Assembly (NCBI GenBank): GCA_013400115.1
Contig: VXBP01008245.1
Span: 1-64,000 of the forward strand
Source: Rhinopomastus cyanomelas
Taxonomy: Eukaryota > Chordata > Aves > Bucerotiformes > Rhinopomastidae
Reading direction: 5' to 3'
DNA length: 64,000 nt
Shown: positions 1-9,602 of the stretch, piece after piece
Layout: every line of letters begins with the position of its first letter
Numbering within the stretch: position 1 is the first letter of the stretch
Program-made: the position numbers and the translations under genes
Notes under the pieces: generated by a model
What the model was told of the DNA's origin: nothing
Databases searched by the model: none
Seen by the model: only the letters and a program-made list of their open reading frames with translations

Positions 1-77
1 TAGCTGGTGGGGACCGCTTCACCCTAGGCACCACCTCTATTGGCTGTTCCTCAGCCCTCTCATCCCCACCATCCTGG

Positions 78-384
78 GTGTCAGGAGGATGGAGCTGGGC
101 TATTCTCAGTGTCATCTAGTGATAGGACGAGGGGCAATGGTTGTAAGCTGGAACATAGAAGGTTCCACATCAATTTAAGAAGGAACTTCTTCCCAGCGAT
201 GTGACAGAGCAGTGGAACAGGCTGCCCAGGGAGGTTGTGGAGTCTCCTTCTCTGGAGATGTTCAAGACCCGACTGGATGTGTTTCTGTGTGACTTGGTCT
301 GGGTGATCCTGCTGTGTCAGGGGGATTGGACTGGATGATCTCTCAAGGTCCCTTCCAATCCCTAATTATTCTGTGATTCTGTGT
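78..384 (+). mobile_element. CR1 LINE, 3' end, 5'-truncated
   Basis: This is the last part of a CR1 non-LTR retrotransposon. It covers the end of ORF2 (the stretch normally read as WNRLPREVVESPSLEMFK) and the 3' UTR. It finishes with the CR1 signature AGGTCCCTTCCAA-like block and two ATTCTGTG octamers. The copy is fairly young, since most of the C-terminal reading can still be followed, but a one-base loss near 200 breaks the frame. The 5' cut is near 78; bases 1-77 are not CR1-like and I do not recognise them. Confidence 0.9.
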
Positions 385-720
385 GTTACCTGTGAGAAGA
401 CACCAACAGCCAAAAGACAAGCAACCTCTTTAATGTTAATTAGATGCAAATAGATTATTCTGAAGGAACTGCAATTTCATTCTCATATTTTTTAATCATT
501 CCCAACTTTTCAGAAAAGGAAGCACTAAGCTCAGTTTCTTTCATTTAGTTTGTGTTGCTTTGCTAAGGGATTCACCACATTTGAAGAGGTTAGTTCCTTA
601 TTTGCTGGCAAATTGAGAGATGCGAGAAGTGCTATATCACCTTCAATAAATGTGTTGAATCTGCAGGTAACTAGTGGGCTGAACCTTACAAGACTTCTTT
701 GATATAAATGATAGCAAATT
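385..720. other. No recognised feature
   Basis: AT-rich sequence between the CR1 tail and the small minus-strand frame that follows. I see no repeat signature, RNA gene or convincing exon. Confidence 0.5.
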
Positions 721-990
721 TTAAAATGACACTCTGAGTTCTGAAAAGACATAAAAAAATGCAAGCCACATTACCACAATGATTAGCCCAATGACGAAAG
801 CAGTGCTAACAATTCCAGGCAACGTTCTTGCATTTGAATTCTTCATTCCGCAAAAGAAAAGGAGAAAGAACTGCTTGGTTCCTACTATGGAAACGGCATA
901 AAAAAGTAGTGTTCCTTCTTTGTACGTCTTTTGCAGTCCAAGCTTACTGTAATGGTTGGCAGTGCACCTCTGGAAAATGCTTCTCTGCAA
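721..990 (-). CDS. Unrecognised small frame with C-terminal membrane span (possible terminal exon)
   Basis: An 89-residue frame on the minus strand. Its last third is strongly hydrophobic, about residues 62-84 (core VIGLIIVVMWLAFFYVF), with a short tail before the stop. Just upstream of the NSNARTLPG segment the minus strand has a pyrimidine-rich run followed by an AG, which would suit a splice acceptor. That would make the sensible product the last 40 or so residues, as the final exon of a single-pass membrane protein. I do not recognise the family, I see no clear polyadenylation signal after the stop, and hydrophobic frames arise by chance in T-rich DNA. It is a candidate only. Confidence 0.2.
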   Translation of the reverse strand: MQRSIFQRCTANHYSKLGLQKTYKEGTLLFYAVSIVGTKQFFLLFFCGMKNSNARTLPGIVSTAFVIGLIIVVMWLAFFYVFSELRVSF

Positions 991-1918
991 AGAATTCCCC
1001 CTGCCACCTTCCCCATGGCTCAGCGGAGGCGCCGGACTGCATCAGAGGCAGGCGACGCTGAGCTGACACCATCGTGGGCTAGCCGCTTTGCGGAGGCGCT
1101 GGAACTGGTGAAATAAAGTCTCCTGGAACTGGTGAGCTAGGCGACAGGCTCCTAGCCCCACGCTGCAGCCCTGAAGGAGAAGCACCGTGGTGGCCATGCA
1201 GTCGGCACCATTTTGTCTGCTCCCCACGTGGGCGCTGTGTTGATTTGCTGGGCTGCGGGGAAAGAGAGGCGAAACTGAGGACGTGTGTGAGAGCGTGGGA
1301 CAGACTCTTAAACCCTTGGCTAAAAGGGATCTGAAGTGTTCCCAAGGCATGGCTTCTGTTTGTGCTGCAAGGTGTTCCTTTTCCCCAGGGGATCTCGGAA
1401 TGCCAAGAAAAAGTAGGGTTCAAAGTGTTCCAGGGGTTCCCCCTTCTGCTGCAGTGTGTGTGTCTGCGTCCCCCAGGGGATCTCGCATAAAGTGAAACAC
1501 AGCTACAGCAGCATTTTCATGTTCTTCTTGGAGGGTGTGATGGTGCTGTGACACAGTGTCTGCTTTGTCGATCCTACCTGTTTGGTATTTCGCTTTCCCA
1601 GTTCCTAGATGTAGATTTAGTAAGTGTGTTTGTTTCTGGAATGACTACTTCTTTGTTTGATAAATTCTGCGAGAGCTGGCAAGGACCTGTTGAGGCCAGT
1701 GATTTGAAATCAGGGCACATAGTATGGCTTTGCATTCCTCCAGTCAAAGCTGTGTTTCAGCCCAAGGCACAGTCACTCTATCTACTATGGCTTATAAATT
1801 ATGACAGTTGCTGCAGGCACATTCTAAATCAAGAGAAGAAGACTGAAACTTTGTTTTCCAAGAAGTTAAACAGCTTTCTGGGGTCCACAGCAGTATTACC
1901 TGCCCCAGACATCTAGCC
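991..1918. other. GC-richer unclassified block, possibly decayed LTR or ERV sequence
   Basis: Base composition rises sharply against the AT-rich surroundings, with several CpGs and G- or C-runs between about 1000 and 1500. The segment CCATTTTG followed by CCCCACGTG near 1209-1229 resembles a similar pair in the LTR near 17.9 kb. An AATAAA stands near 1112. I cannot define TG...CA ends or a target duplication, so LTR ancestry is an inference. A 122-residue plus frame at 1548-1916 has no recognisable domain. Confidence 0.3.
1331..1500 (+). repeat. Two-copy imperfect tandem repeat, about 88 bp
   Basis: The block AGTGTTCC...CCCCAGGGGATCTCG occurs twice. The exact 15-mer CCCCAGGGGATCTCG lies at 1383-1397 and again at 1471-1485, 88 bases apart. 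Each copy is preceded by an AAGTGTTCC-like start and a CTGCAGTGT- or CTGCAAGGT-like middle. It looks like a local tandem duplication that has since diverged. Confidence 0.6.
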
Positions 1919-1922
1919 CGTG

Positions 1923-2355
1923 CAGTGGTCTTCCTGAGAGTACCTTAGTGAAAAGTAACCCACTCCTTTCTTCCCGGGACACACAGGGGGAGTCACCAAG
2001 AATATTTCTGTAACCTGCACAGTGCTCTTCCCAAGAGGTCCTTTTCTTAGAGCATTAACTCCTTTCTCCTCAGGAGGCACTTTCATGATTACTGAAAAGC
2101 ACAGATACTTGTAAAACTTGCAAAGTGGTCACCCCAAGAGGTCCTTTGCTTTAAAAAACCAAAACATGCAGAAACCCAGCCCTATTTCTTCTCAGGAGGT
2201 ACCTTGCATGATTACTGAAAAGCACAACAAAGTATTTCTAAAACTGACAGAGTGATTGCCTGGAGAAGTCCCTTGCTTAGAAAAACCTCCGTAACAATTC
2301 ATTTCTTTTCTTATCTAGCGGTACCTTGCACAATGGATAAAATACTTCTACATTT
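1923..2355 (+). repeat. Imperfect tandem array, four units of about 98-127 bp
   Basis: Four related units start near 1925, 2023, 2126 and 2253. Shared landmarks are a TGGTC/TGCTC-like start, AAGAGGTCC(T)TT, TTCTCAGGAGG followed by TACCTTGCA or CACTTTCA, and ATGATTACTGAAAAGCACA in the two middle units. The outer units are the most diverged. Unit length varies through small indels. I do not recognise the family; the array may belong to the GC-rich block before it. Confidence 0.6.
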
Positions 2356-2564
2356 TACTTACTTGGATTTTCTGTTCCAGATATTTCCAACTCGGAGTAA
2401 TCCTGTCTGTGATGCCAGTTGTAAAAGTCCAACCTGGGAGACCAGTCCCCAGGAGTTTGTTACAGTTGTTCCAGTTGAAATTAAGGTTATGTATTGGTTG
2501 GGAAAAAAAATCACTGTGCTTTATTAACTAGAGAAGTGGAAAAAAGGGAGGGAAAATAAAACAG

Positions 2565-2745
2565 GAGGCACCTGGGTGGCTCAGTGGTTAGAGCATGTGA
2601 CTCTGAATTCCTGGGGTCATGGGTTCAATCCCCATGTAGGACATCTTGAGACAGTACTGTAGGCTTACTCGGCTCCAGCAGGGGGGGGTTGGACTTAGAT
2701 GATCTTTCGAGGTCCCTTCCAACCTCTAACATTCTGTGACTCTGT
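2565..2745 (+). mobile_element. tRNA-Ile-derived SINE with CR1 3' tail (TguSINE1-like)
   Basis: The left half has the two internal RNA polymerase III promoter boxes of a tRNA. Box A reads TGGCTCAGTGGTTAGAGC (about 2577-2594) and box B reads GGTTCAATCCC (about 2622-2632), with box spacing and flanks close to tRNA-Ile. The right half is a CR1 3' end: CAGCAGGGGGGGGTTGGACT, then a GATGATCTTTCGAGGTCCC block and ATTCTGTGACTCTGT. The head would drive transcription and the tail would recruit CR1 reverse transcriptase. AACAG stands on both sides (2560-2564 and 2746-2750) as a possible short target duplication. TguSINE1-type elements of this build are known from passerines; the family name is an inference. 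Confidence 0.85.
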
Positions 2746-2810
2746 AACAGAAGAAAATGTGCAAATGATAAGTTGATTTACCATGTGTTGGCACCATCCA
2801 TTACATAAGG

Positions 2811-3172
2811 TCAAAGAATCAAAGAGTGGTTGGAAGGGACCTCAAAAAATCATCTAGTCCAATCCCCCTGCCAGAGCAGTACCATCTACAATAGTTCACA
2901 TAAGAACTTGTCCAGAGGAGCTTTGAGTGTCTACAGAGGAGAGGCTCCACGATGTCTCTGGGCAGCCTGTTCCAATGCTTTGTCACCCTCACAGTGAAAA
3001 AGTTTTTTCACATGTTGATGTGGAACCTCCTATGCTCCAGCTTCCGTCCGTAGCCCCTTGTCCTATCGTTGGACATAACTGAGAAGAGCCTGGTAGTGAG
3101 GCACCCGTAACTGAACACAGTACTTGAGGTGTGGACTCACCAGTGCCAAGTGCAGGGAGACAATCACTTTCC
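2811..3172 (-). mobile_element. CR1 LINE, 3' part, diverged
   Basis: Read on the minus strand this is the CR1 3' UTR and the end of ORF2. The tail octamers lie near 2811, followed by the reverse complement of the GGTCCCTTCCAA block and of the VTEHWNRLP region. Past about 3090 the match jumps toward the LVRPHLE region, so an internal deletion has removed part of the ORF. It is older than the copy at 78-384. Confidence 0.85.
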
Positions 3173-3641
3173 AATTTCTCAATATGTTGATTTGATTTGG
3201 AACGATAGTCTAGTCTGAGGTTGAGTGTAACCAAGAATTTCATTGTGGTGTTATGCTTTGTTGTTTTCAGTCTTCATTATAGTCAATTAGTCGTTTTACT
3301 CTGTTAATTAAGTCAGGACGGATGTTTCTTAGAAAACAAAATTTTAAAAAGCTGATAGCAAATGTTGCACGTTATCTGACAGTTAAAATATTAACTAAAG
3401 AGGAGGGGTCTGATCACGGAATTGATCTTTGATAAGAGAATGCTTATATCTGAAGTTCCTCCTGTGGCATTGAGAACTGAAGTGAGCTGAAATCAGGTGC
3501 ACAGGAAAGCACCTTCATTTGCCTACACGGGCTAATGATCGTATTCACCCTTGATTGCAGATATATCCATTGGTTTGTTTGTATGAGTGAGCAGAATATG
3601 TGGAATGTCTCTAACTTACCGAATATCTAGATATCTAGGTA
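3173..3641. other. No recognised feature
   Basis: Unique-looking AT-rich sequence between two CR1 copies. No gene or repeat was recognised. Confidence 0.5.
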
Positions 3642-4629
3642 TGCCTGTATCTAGTGGAGTGCCCCAGGGGATTGGTGCTGGGACCAGTCCTGTTCAATCT
3701 ATTCATTGATGACTTGGACGAGGGATTGGCATGCACTGTCAGCAAGTTTGCTGATGACACAAAGCTGGGTGGTGTCGCCGACACCCCTGCAGACTGTGCT
3801 GCCATTCAGCGAGACCTGGACAGGCTGGAGAGCTGGGCTGAGAAAAATCTAATGAGCTATAACAAGAGTAAGTGCAGAGTCTTGCATCTGGGCAAGAACA
3901 ACCCCAGGTACCAGTATAGGCTGGGGACTGACCTGTTAGAGAGTAGTCTAGGAGAAAGGGACCTGGGGGTCCTGGTGGACAGCAGGATGACTATGAGCCA
4001 GCAATGTGCTCTTGTGGCCAAGAGGGCCAACAGCATCCCGGGGTGGATCAGGAGGGGAGTGGTTAGCAGTTTGAGAGAGGTTCTTCTTCCCTTCTACTCT
4101 GCACTGATGAGACCACATGTGGAGTCTTGTGTCCAGTTCTGGGCCCCTCAGTTCAAGAGGGATGTGGAGCTTCTGGAGAGGGTCCAGCGTAGGGCAACGA
4201 GAATGATAAAGGAGGTGGAGCATCTCCCTTACGAAGAGAGGCTGAGAGAGCTGGGTCTCATTAGCTTGGAGAAGAGGAGACTGAGGGGTGACCTCATTAA
4301 TGTCTACAAATATTTGAAGGGTTGGGTGTCAGGAGAATGGAGCTGGGCTATTCTCAGTGTCATGTAGTGATAAGATGAGAGGCAATAGTTGTAAGTTGGA
4401 ACATAAGAGGTTCCACATCAACCTGAGAAGGAACTTCTTCACGGTGAGGGTGACAGAGCACTGGAACAGGCTACTCAGGGTGGTTGTGGAGTCTCCTTCA
4501 CTGGAGATGTTCAAGGCCCACCTGGATGTGTTCCTGTGTGACTTGGTTTAGGTGATCCTGCTGTGTCAGGAGGATTGGACTAGATGATCTTTCGAGGTCC
4601 TTTCCAATCCGTAATGATTCTATGATTCT
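3642..4629 (+). mobile_element. CR1 LINE, 1-kb copy from RT core to tail
   Basis: A 5'-truncated CR1 that starts inside the reverse transcriptase domain, just before the GVPQG box, and runs through the ORF2 end and 3' UTR to two ATTCTATG octamers. It belongs with the younger subfamily in this window (tail text AATCCGTAATGATTCTATGATTCT). No convincing target duplication was seen. Confidence 0.95.
3654..4550 (+). pseudogene. CR1 ORF2 remnant, reverse transcriptase C-terminal half
   Basis: The main frame (3654-4367, 237 residues) holds the RT segment LVLGPVLFNLFIDDL, then FADDTKLGG with the catalytic DD pair, RDLDRLESWAEKNLM, and the thumb and C-terminal stretch RVQRRATRMIKEVEHLPYEERL. An extra base in the GVPQG box makes the first residues read out of frame, and another shift near 4320 sends the frame to an early stop. 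The true C-terminus (FFTVRVTEHWNRLL to FLCDLV) continues in a second frame to 4551. The endonuclease and most of the RT fingers are absent, so it cannot encode an active protein. Confidence 0.9.
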
Positions 4630-5139
4630 AATAGACTTGAATTTGAAGAACAGTTAAAGAATTTGGTTTTTTAAGACAGTCCTAACTATTTGCAGGTAAG
4701 ACACAACATGAGGCCTTTCTGTTCATCAATTCCAAATTTTCTATTTAGAGACAAAAAAATGTGGGCTCTTGCTTTTGATTCAGTCTGTGAGAAGTTGTGA
4801 TTTGACTACCGTTGTGCAATTATTTTCTACCAGAATAATTCTGCTCCTGGCCAAAAATACCACTATATTTTAAAAGACATTAAAAAGTAGCTTATGGGAA
4901 GCTGCAGAACAGCTTTTAAACATTTGATTTGGCTAAAATTTAGAATAGTTTCTGATTTTAATATAACACTTAAAACAGAAACAAAGATTTCCAAAGGACT
5001 CTTTGAATGTAGTGAAAAGAGTTGCAACTGATTGATTATTATTTAGTCAATTCTAGGAAATCTTCTTGCTAATATTTTGCACATCAGTTTCACACAGTCA
5101 CAGTTCAAAACCAAGTCTTTTCCAAATTATCCTAATAAA
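4630..5139. other. No recognised feature
   Basis: AT-rich unique-looking DNA with no recognised gene, RNA or repeat. Confidence 0.5.
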
Positions 5140-6437
5140 ACCAGAAATGCAACAATGAAATACTTAGCGTCAGAGGATACAGGTAAGGCTGTGGTACTCA
5201 ACAACTCCTTTGCATCTCACTTCATCAGCTGTGTCTCTGGGTCTTCTGTGCTTAGATACAAGGTTTAAGGATGAGAGGAACTACTGGCTGTGAATGAGGT
5301 TTGATGCAGGACTCAACATATAGTAGCCCATGGCACCTGCTAGCCTGCATTTGTGGATGCTGAACAAGCTTCTCAGTGTCCTTCCGAGGCTCCTGTCTGT
5401 CATCTTCAAAAAGTTATGGAAATGCAAGAATACCCTCAATGACTGGAGATGGGCAAATGCCGCGCTGATCTTAAAGATAGTTGAAAAGGTCAACCTGAGA
5501 AAAAGTGGTGTCCTCAGCATTACCTGAGTCCTTGGAAAGAGCTCAGTCCTGGCTGTATGGACTTTTACCAAGAATAAATAATTCCTGAACCACTTTATTG
5601 CCTTCTGTGATAAAATAACACAATTAGTGGATGAAAAGAGAACTGTGGATGCAATTTATCTTTATATTAATAAGAATTTAATGGGTTTTATAACAATATT
5701 ACTTTGTAGAAACTGAGACATTTTGGCCTGCGTGGGTAACGTCTTTATCAGTGATCAAGATGAGGGGATTGAATGCTCTGTCAGTAAGTTTGCAGACAAC
5801 ATCAAGCTAGGCAAGTGTGTCAATATGCTTGAGGGCCGGGAGTCCCTGCAGGGCATCTGAGCAGGCTGGATCAATGGACCAAGGACAGCTGTATGAGGTT
5901 CAACAAAGCCAAGTGCCAAATCCTGAACTTGCTGCAGACTAGGGAGGGAATCTGGAAAGTTAAGTATAAGCACAGTATAAGAAAGGCGTTGAGGTGTTGG
6001 AGTATGTTCAAAGATGGGAAATAAAGCTGGTGAAGGGTCTAGAGCACAGGTCTTAGGAGGAGCAGCTGATGGAAATGGGATTGTTTTGGCTGGAAAAAAG
6101 GAAAAATGAGGGGACACCTTGTTGCTCTATGAAACTATCTGAAAGGTTTTAGCGAGGTGGCTGTTGGTCTTGCAAGCAACAAGTGATAGGACAAGAAGAA
6201 ATGTCCTCAAGTTGCACCAGGGGAGATTTAGTTGCATATTAGGAAAATTTTCTTCAATGAAAGGGTTGTTATCTATTATTATGTATTGGAACAGACTACC
6301 CAGATAATTCATCATCCCTGCCAGTATTCAAAGGATGTGTGGTGTTTGGAGACATGGGTTAGTGGTGACATGACAGTGCGTTGTGGTTGGACTTGATCTT
6401 ATAAAAGTTTCTTCTGACCGAATTGATACTATAAACC
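5140..6437 (+). mobile_element. Old CR1 LINE copy, about 1.3 kb
   Basis: Several decayed ORF2 blocks occur in the right order. First comes a LASEDTGKAVVLNNSFASHFISCVS-like stretch (5160-5240), then an HFIAFCDKITQLVDEKRTVDAIYL-like stretch near 5595-5660. After that come remnants of the FADD region near 5785 and of the CKLHQGRF- and NRL-like C-terminus. The end resembles a CR1 3' UTR (GTTGGACTTGATCTTATAAA), without a clean octamer tail. Many stops and indels mark it as one of the older copies. Confidence 0.7.
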
Positions 6438-6529
6438 TATTCGAAACAGAGATTCTGTTGGAAAAATCAATAGGTTTAAACCCCCACATTAGTGGTCCTC
6501 ATTAAGGACCGTATGTATGCGTGTTGTAT

Positions 6530-7010
6530 GTTAGCAATATGAACCCCAGGATACTCTATAAGAGCAAAGACATGGAGAAGGTAGTGCAGTGCCTTCTCCT
6601 TAAATTAGCATATGACACTGAGTTGGGAGGGACCAGTAGATATGATGAAGGTCAGTGCTGACATTTTCTGTGTGGAGAAATGTTTCAGCAGAACCTCTTG
6701 AAATTTGATGAGGAGAAATATAAGTCCTGTCCTCTGGAAAGAAAAATCCCTTGGCAGCAATACAAACTGGTGAATGATGGGTGCTCTGCTACTGTCTGGT
6801 AGTTCTGAGGTTCCTGGAGGAGAGTGAGTGGAATGTGAGCCAGTAAAGGCACCCTGACAGCAAAAAAACCATTATAAGCAGTATATGGGGCTGTATGACT
6901 GTGAGTCAAGAGGTCAGGAAGCCACTGTGTATCCAGGATCAACAAGTCCCTCAGTCACTCTAGACAAGGTAAGTGGTCTGGTTCCAACCGTCGTGATGGT
7001 GTTCCATAGA
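6530..7010 (+). mobile_element. Very old CR1 fragment
   Basis: A weak but ordered match to the RT and connection region: LLKLAYDTELGGTSRYDEGQ near 6595, where the usual reading is FADDTKLGG, then LLKFDEEKYKSCPLE and PWQQYKLV about 50 residues on. The catalytic box has degenerated to AYDT. The ends are not defined. Confidence 0.45.
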
Positions 7011-7179
7011 ATTTCCTCCAACTGACCTGCATCGTTCATATCATTTGTGTGTGTAAATGTGTCCAGGTGCATTATCTGCATGTGGTCTCATACTAGCTGA
7101 GTAGAAGAGCTCTTGTCAATAGACACGGAGGGTCTTGTTGATGCTAGATAAAAGGTGGCTGTGGAGAACACAGCAGCAG

Positions 7180-7471
7180 CTCACAGTGCATACAGGGAGG
7201 TCAGTTCTTCCCCGCAGTGTGTGGCAGAAGAATGAAAGAAAAAAGAGGACATTTGAAATAAAAGTGTTTCAGGCAGTACAGACTTTTTCCCATAACAGTT
7301 AGGTAGTGAAGCAGGATGCTTACAGAGCTTCTGTCACCTCCACTGTCGGAACTTTGAATGACCAAACAAGATAAAGACCTGAGCAACTCTCTCTGACCTC
7401 AAAGTGGATTCTGCTTTGGCAGGACCTTCCAAGGTCCATTTCAGCCTGAATTATCTTTTGATTCTGTCATG
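7180..7471 (+). mobile_element. Old CR1 3' end
   Basis: The final part reads as a CR1 3' UTR of an older subfamily: GATAAAGACCTGAGCAACTC, then TGACCTCAAAGTGGATTCTG, an AAGGTCCATTTCAGCCTGAA block and TTTTGATTCTGTCATG. It could be the tail of the same insertion as the fragment upstream, with decayed sequence between. Confidence 0.65.
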
Positions 7472-8616
7472 CAGCTGCATTAAGATGTGGGTGGCATAAA
7501 TGGTCCATGTATTTCTGGAACTGTTCTTTAATTAGTCAGTAGCCATTAAGTGACTGACAAAGAGTAAACATTTGTGAATGTGCTCATGTACATTTCATGG
7601 TCTAGATTGTTTTAGTTCTAACTGCAAGGATGGCACAATCCCAAAGCAAAAGTACCTCTACACACAAGTACTCTGTCCTGAGTAAGAGAGAAGGCATAAC
7701 TATCACAAGTCCATAAGCTGATAGGCAGGGCTGAGTAAGTGCCACACTATCTTGGGTCAGACCCTTCCAAAAATATATCAAACTTAACTTATGATATGGA
7801 ATGGGTATTAAGGTTTTTTTTAGGAAACAGAATTGCTTAGCTGTGGCTTTATTTCTAAATTTAAAAGTTCTGAAATCTGCTCTGGAACTTTGCATTGGTA
7901 ATCCTGTCTCTCGTGAAGTACAGAAGTGTTTGTATTGTATAGAAATCCTTGAGAGATTTAATGTTTAATCTTTCTGTTAAATGTCTTATCCAGGTCAATG
8001 CAGAGGAGCAGAACATCTGTGTTTCCTTAGTACTAGCTAGTGCTGTGTGTTAGTGTTCAATAACAAAGTAAATAAAAGTATTGGTATAAAAATCTACAGT
8101 TTTAAGTAAAACGAATCTTCTGATATGTTCAAACTTTTTTTGAACTTTTTTTTAGCTGCCTCTTAACTCATTAGTGACATCAGCTTTTTAAATGTATTTG
8201 CTGCCATCATTAATACAACTATGCTAGGATAGAAAATATTCACAGAAGCATTGAAAAAGACATACCCTTTAAAACAGCAGTTAGAAGTGAATCTCTAAAA
8301 GTTAACTGCAAGGTTTTGCCAGTGTGAGGTATTCACGTGTACTTTTGTTTTGGAGTATTTTCTGTAATGAGAAGTAAATGAGCCTTCATTTTAATTTAAT
8401 CACGTAATATTTCCTTAGTAGCTATAAATGCAAGAAAATCTGCAATCTTGAAATGCATTTGTATTTTTCTCTTTCTAGTATCTAGACAATAATTTGTTTT
8501 CATTCCATTTATACTGTAATACTAATTCCCTTGTGTTGTTCCTTCTTTATTATTTAACACAAATATGCTGATTCTGATGCTGAGAAGTCTTGCTTATTGT
8601 TGCTGGTGACCACAGG
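7472..8616. other. No recognised feature
   Basis: About 1.1 kb of AT-rich unique-looking DNA. A 97-residue minus frame (7602-7895) has no recognisable domain and looks like chance. Confidence 0.5.
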
Positions 8617-8997
8617 CTAACAATGAGCCAGTAATGTGCTGTTGAGGCCAAGAAGGCAAATAGCCTGGGGATGAAATGAGAAGAGCCATTAGGTCTAGGA
8701 ATGTTCTCCTCACCTTCTATTCTACCCTGGTTAGGCTGCACCTGGAATACTGCTTTCATTTCAGGTTCCTCAGCTCAAAAGGGATGGAAGCTACTGAAGA
8801 GAGTCAAGCAGAGAGCCACCAAGATGAGTAGGGGGTCTGGTGCATCTTCTTTAAGAGGAAATTCTGAGAGCTGAGTCTGTTTAGCCTGGAGAGGAGACTG
8901 AGTGGAGAATCTCATAAATGCTTCGAAGTATCTAAAGGGCAAGTGTCAGGGCTGTTCTTGGTGCTGTCTAGCAATAGGAAAAGGGGCAATGGGATTT
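8617..8997 (+). mobile_element. Old CR1 fragment, ORF2 C-terminal region
   Basis: It begins at an NMSQQCAV-like stretch (ACAATGAGCCAGTAATGTGC), then runs through TLVRLHLEYCF, LLKRVKQRATKM and SLFSLERRL equivalents in broken frames, ending at the DRKRGNG-like segment near 8997. The 3' UTR and tail are missing. The next CR1, of opposite strand, starts almost at once, so the tail may have been lost when that joined. Confidence 0.75.
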
Positions 8998-9034
8998 TAT
9001 TGTCTTCTACAGATGTTGCTCTGTCCCTTTTAAT

Positions 9035-9602
9035 TTTCTCCCTGCTTAGCTTCACTACGCTTTATAGTCCTCATGAGCTGCCTTCCCTGCCTTCCAAAGG
9101 TCACAGTCTCCACTTGTCCCTGAGTTCCCACCAAAGATTCTTGTTCAGGCAGTCTGGTCCTCTTTTTTGTTGAGGACATGGGGACAGCCTGATCCTGTGC
9201 ACTTAAGACTTCCTTCTTGAAATATGTCCAACCTCCCTGAACACCTTTGTTCTTCAGGACTACCTTCCAAGGGACTCTGTCGTCAGTCTCTTGAACAGGC
9301 CAAAGTCTGCCCTCTGGAAGTCCAAGGTGGCAGTCTTGCTAAACCCCCTACTTACATGCTAAAGAATCAAACCCCATCACTTTGTGATCACTGTGTCCAG
9401 GTTGGCCTCCAAGCATTACTTCTTCCACGAGTATTCCTCTGTTCACAAGCAGCAGGTACAGGTGGGAACCTTCCCTAGTTGGTTCCCTCGATGGCTGTGC
9501 CAGGAAGTTATCCTCTGGAACCTTCTGGACTGCTCCATCTCCACTGTATTGTACTGTATTTACAACACACTTCTGGGAAGTTGAAGTCCCTCACAGTAAC
9601 AA
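9035..9602 (-). mobile_element. Old CR1 fragment, minus strand, ORF2 endonuclease region
   Basis: Read on the minus strand the segment resembles the part of CR1 ORF2 between the endonuclease and RT domains. It includes an equivalent of the GDFN...ICW region near the right end (CTTCTGGGAAGTTGAAGTCC on the plus strand). It also has an SLGCSDHE-like segment (TTTGTGATCACTGTGTCCAG) and the LDFRRAKFGLF equivalent near 9280-9320. No tail is present. Confidence 0.6.

Noticed and set aside
2565..2640. Functional tRNA-Ile gene
   Set aside because: The boxes are present but the arms do not pair well and the sequence runs into a CR1 tail; it is a SINE head.
3948..4223. Minus-strand frame of 91 residues
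   Set aside because: Antisense shadow of the CR1 ORF2 remnant on the plus strand. The plus frames at 25217-25925, 33861-34229 and 58079-59180 are rejected for the same reason.
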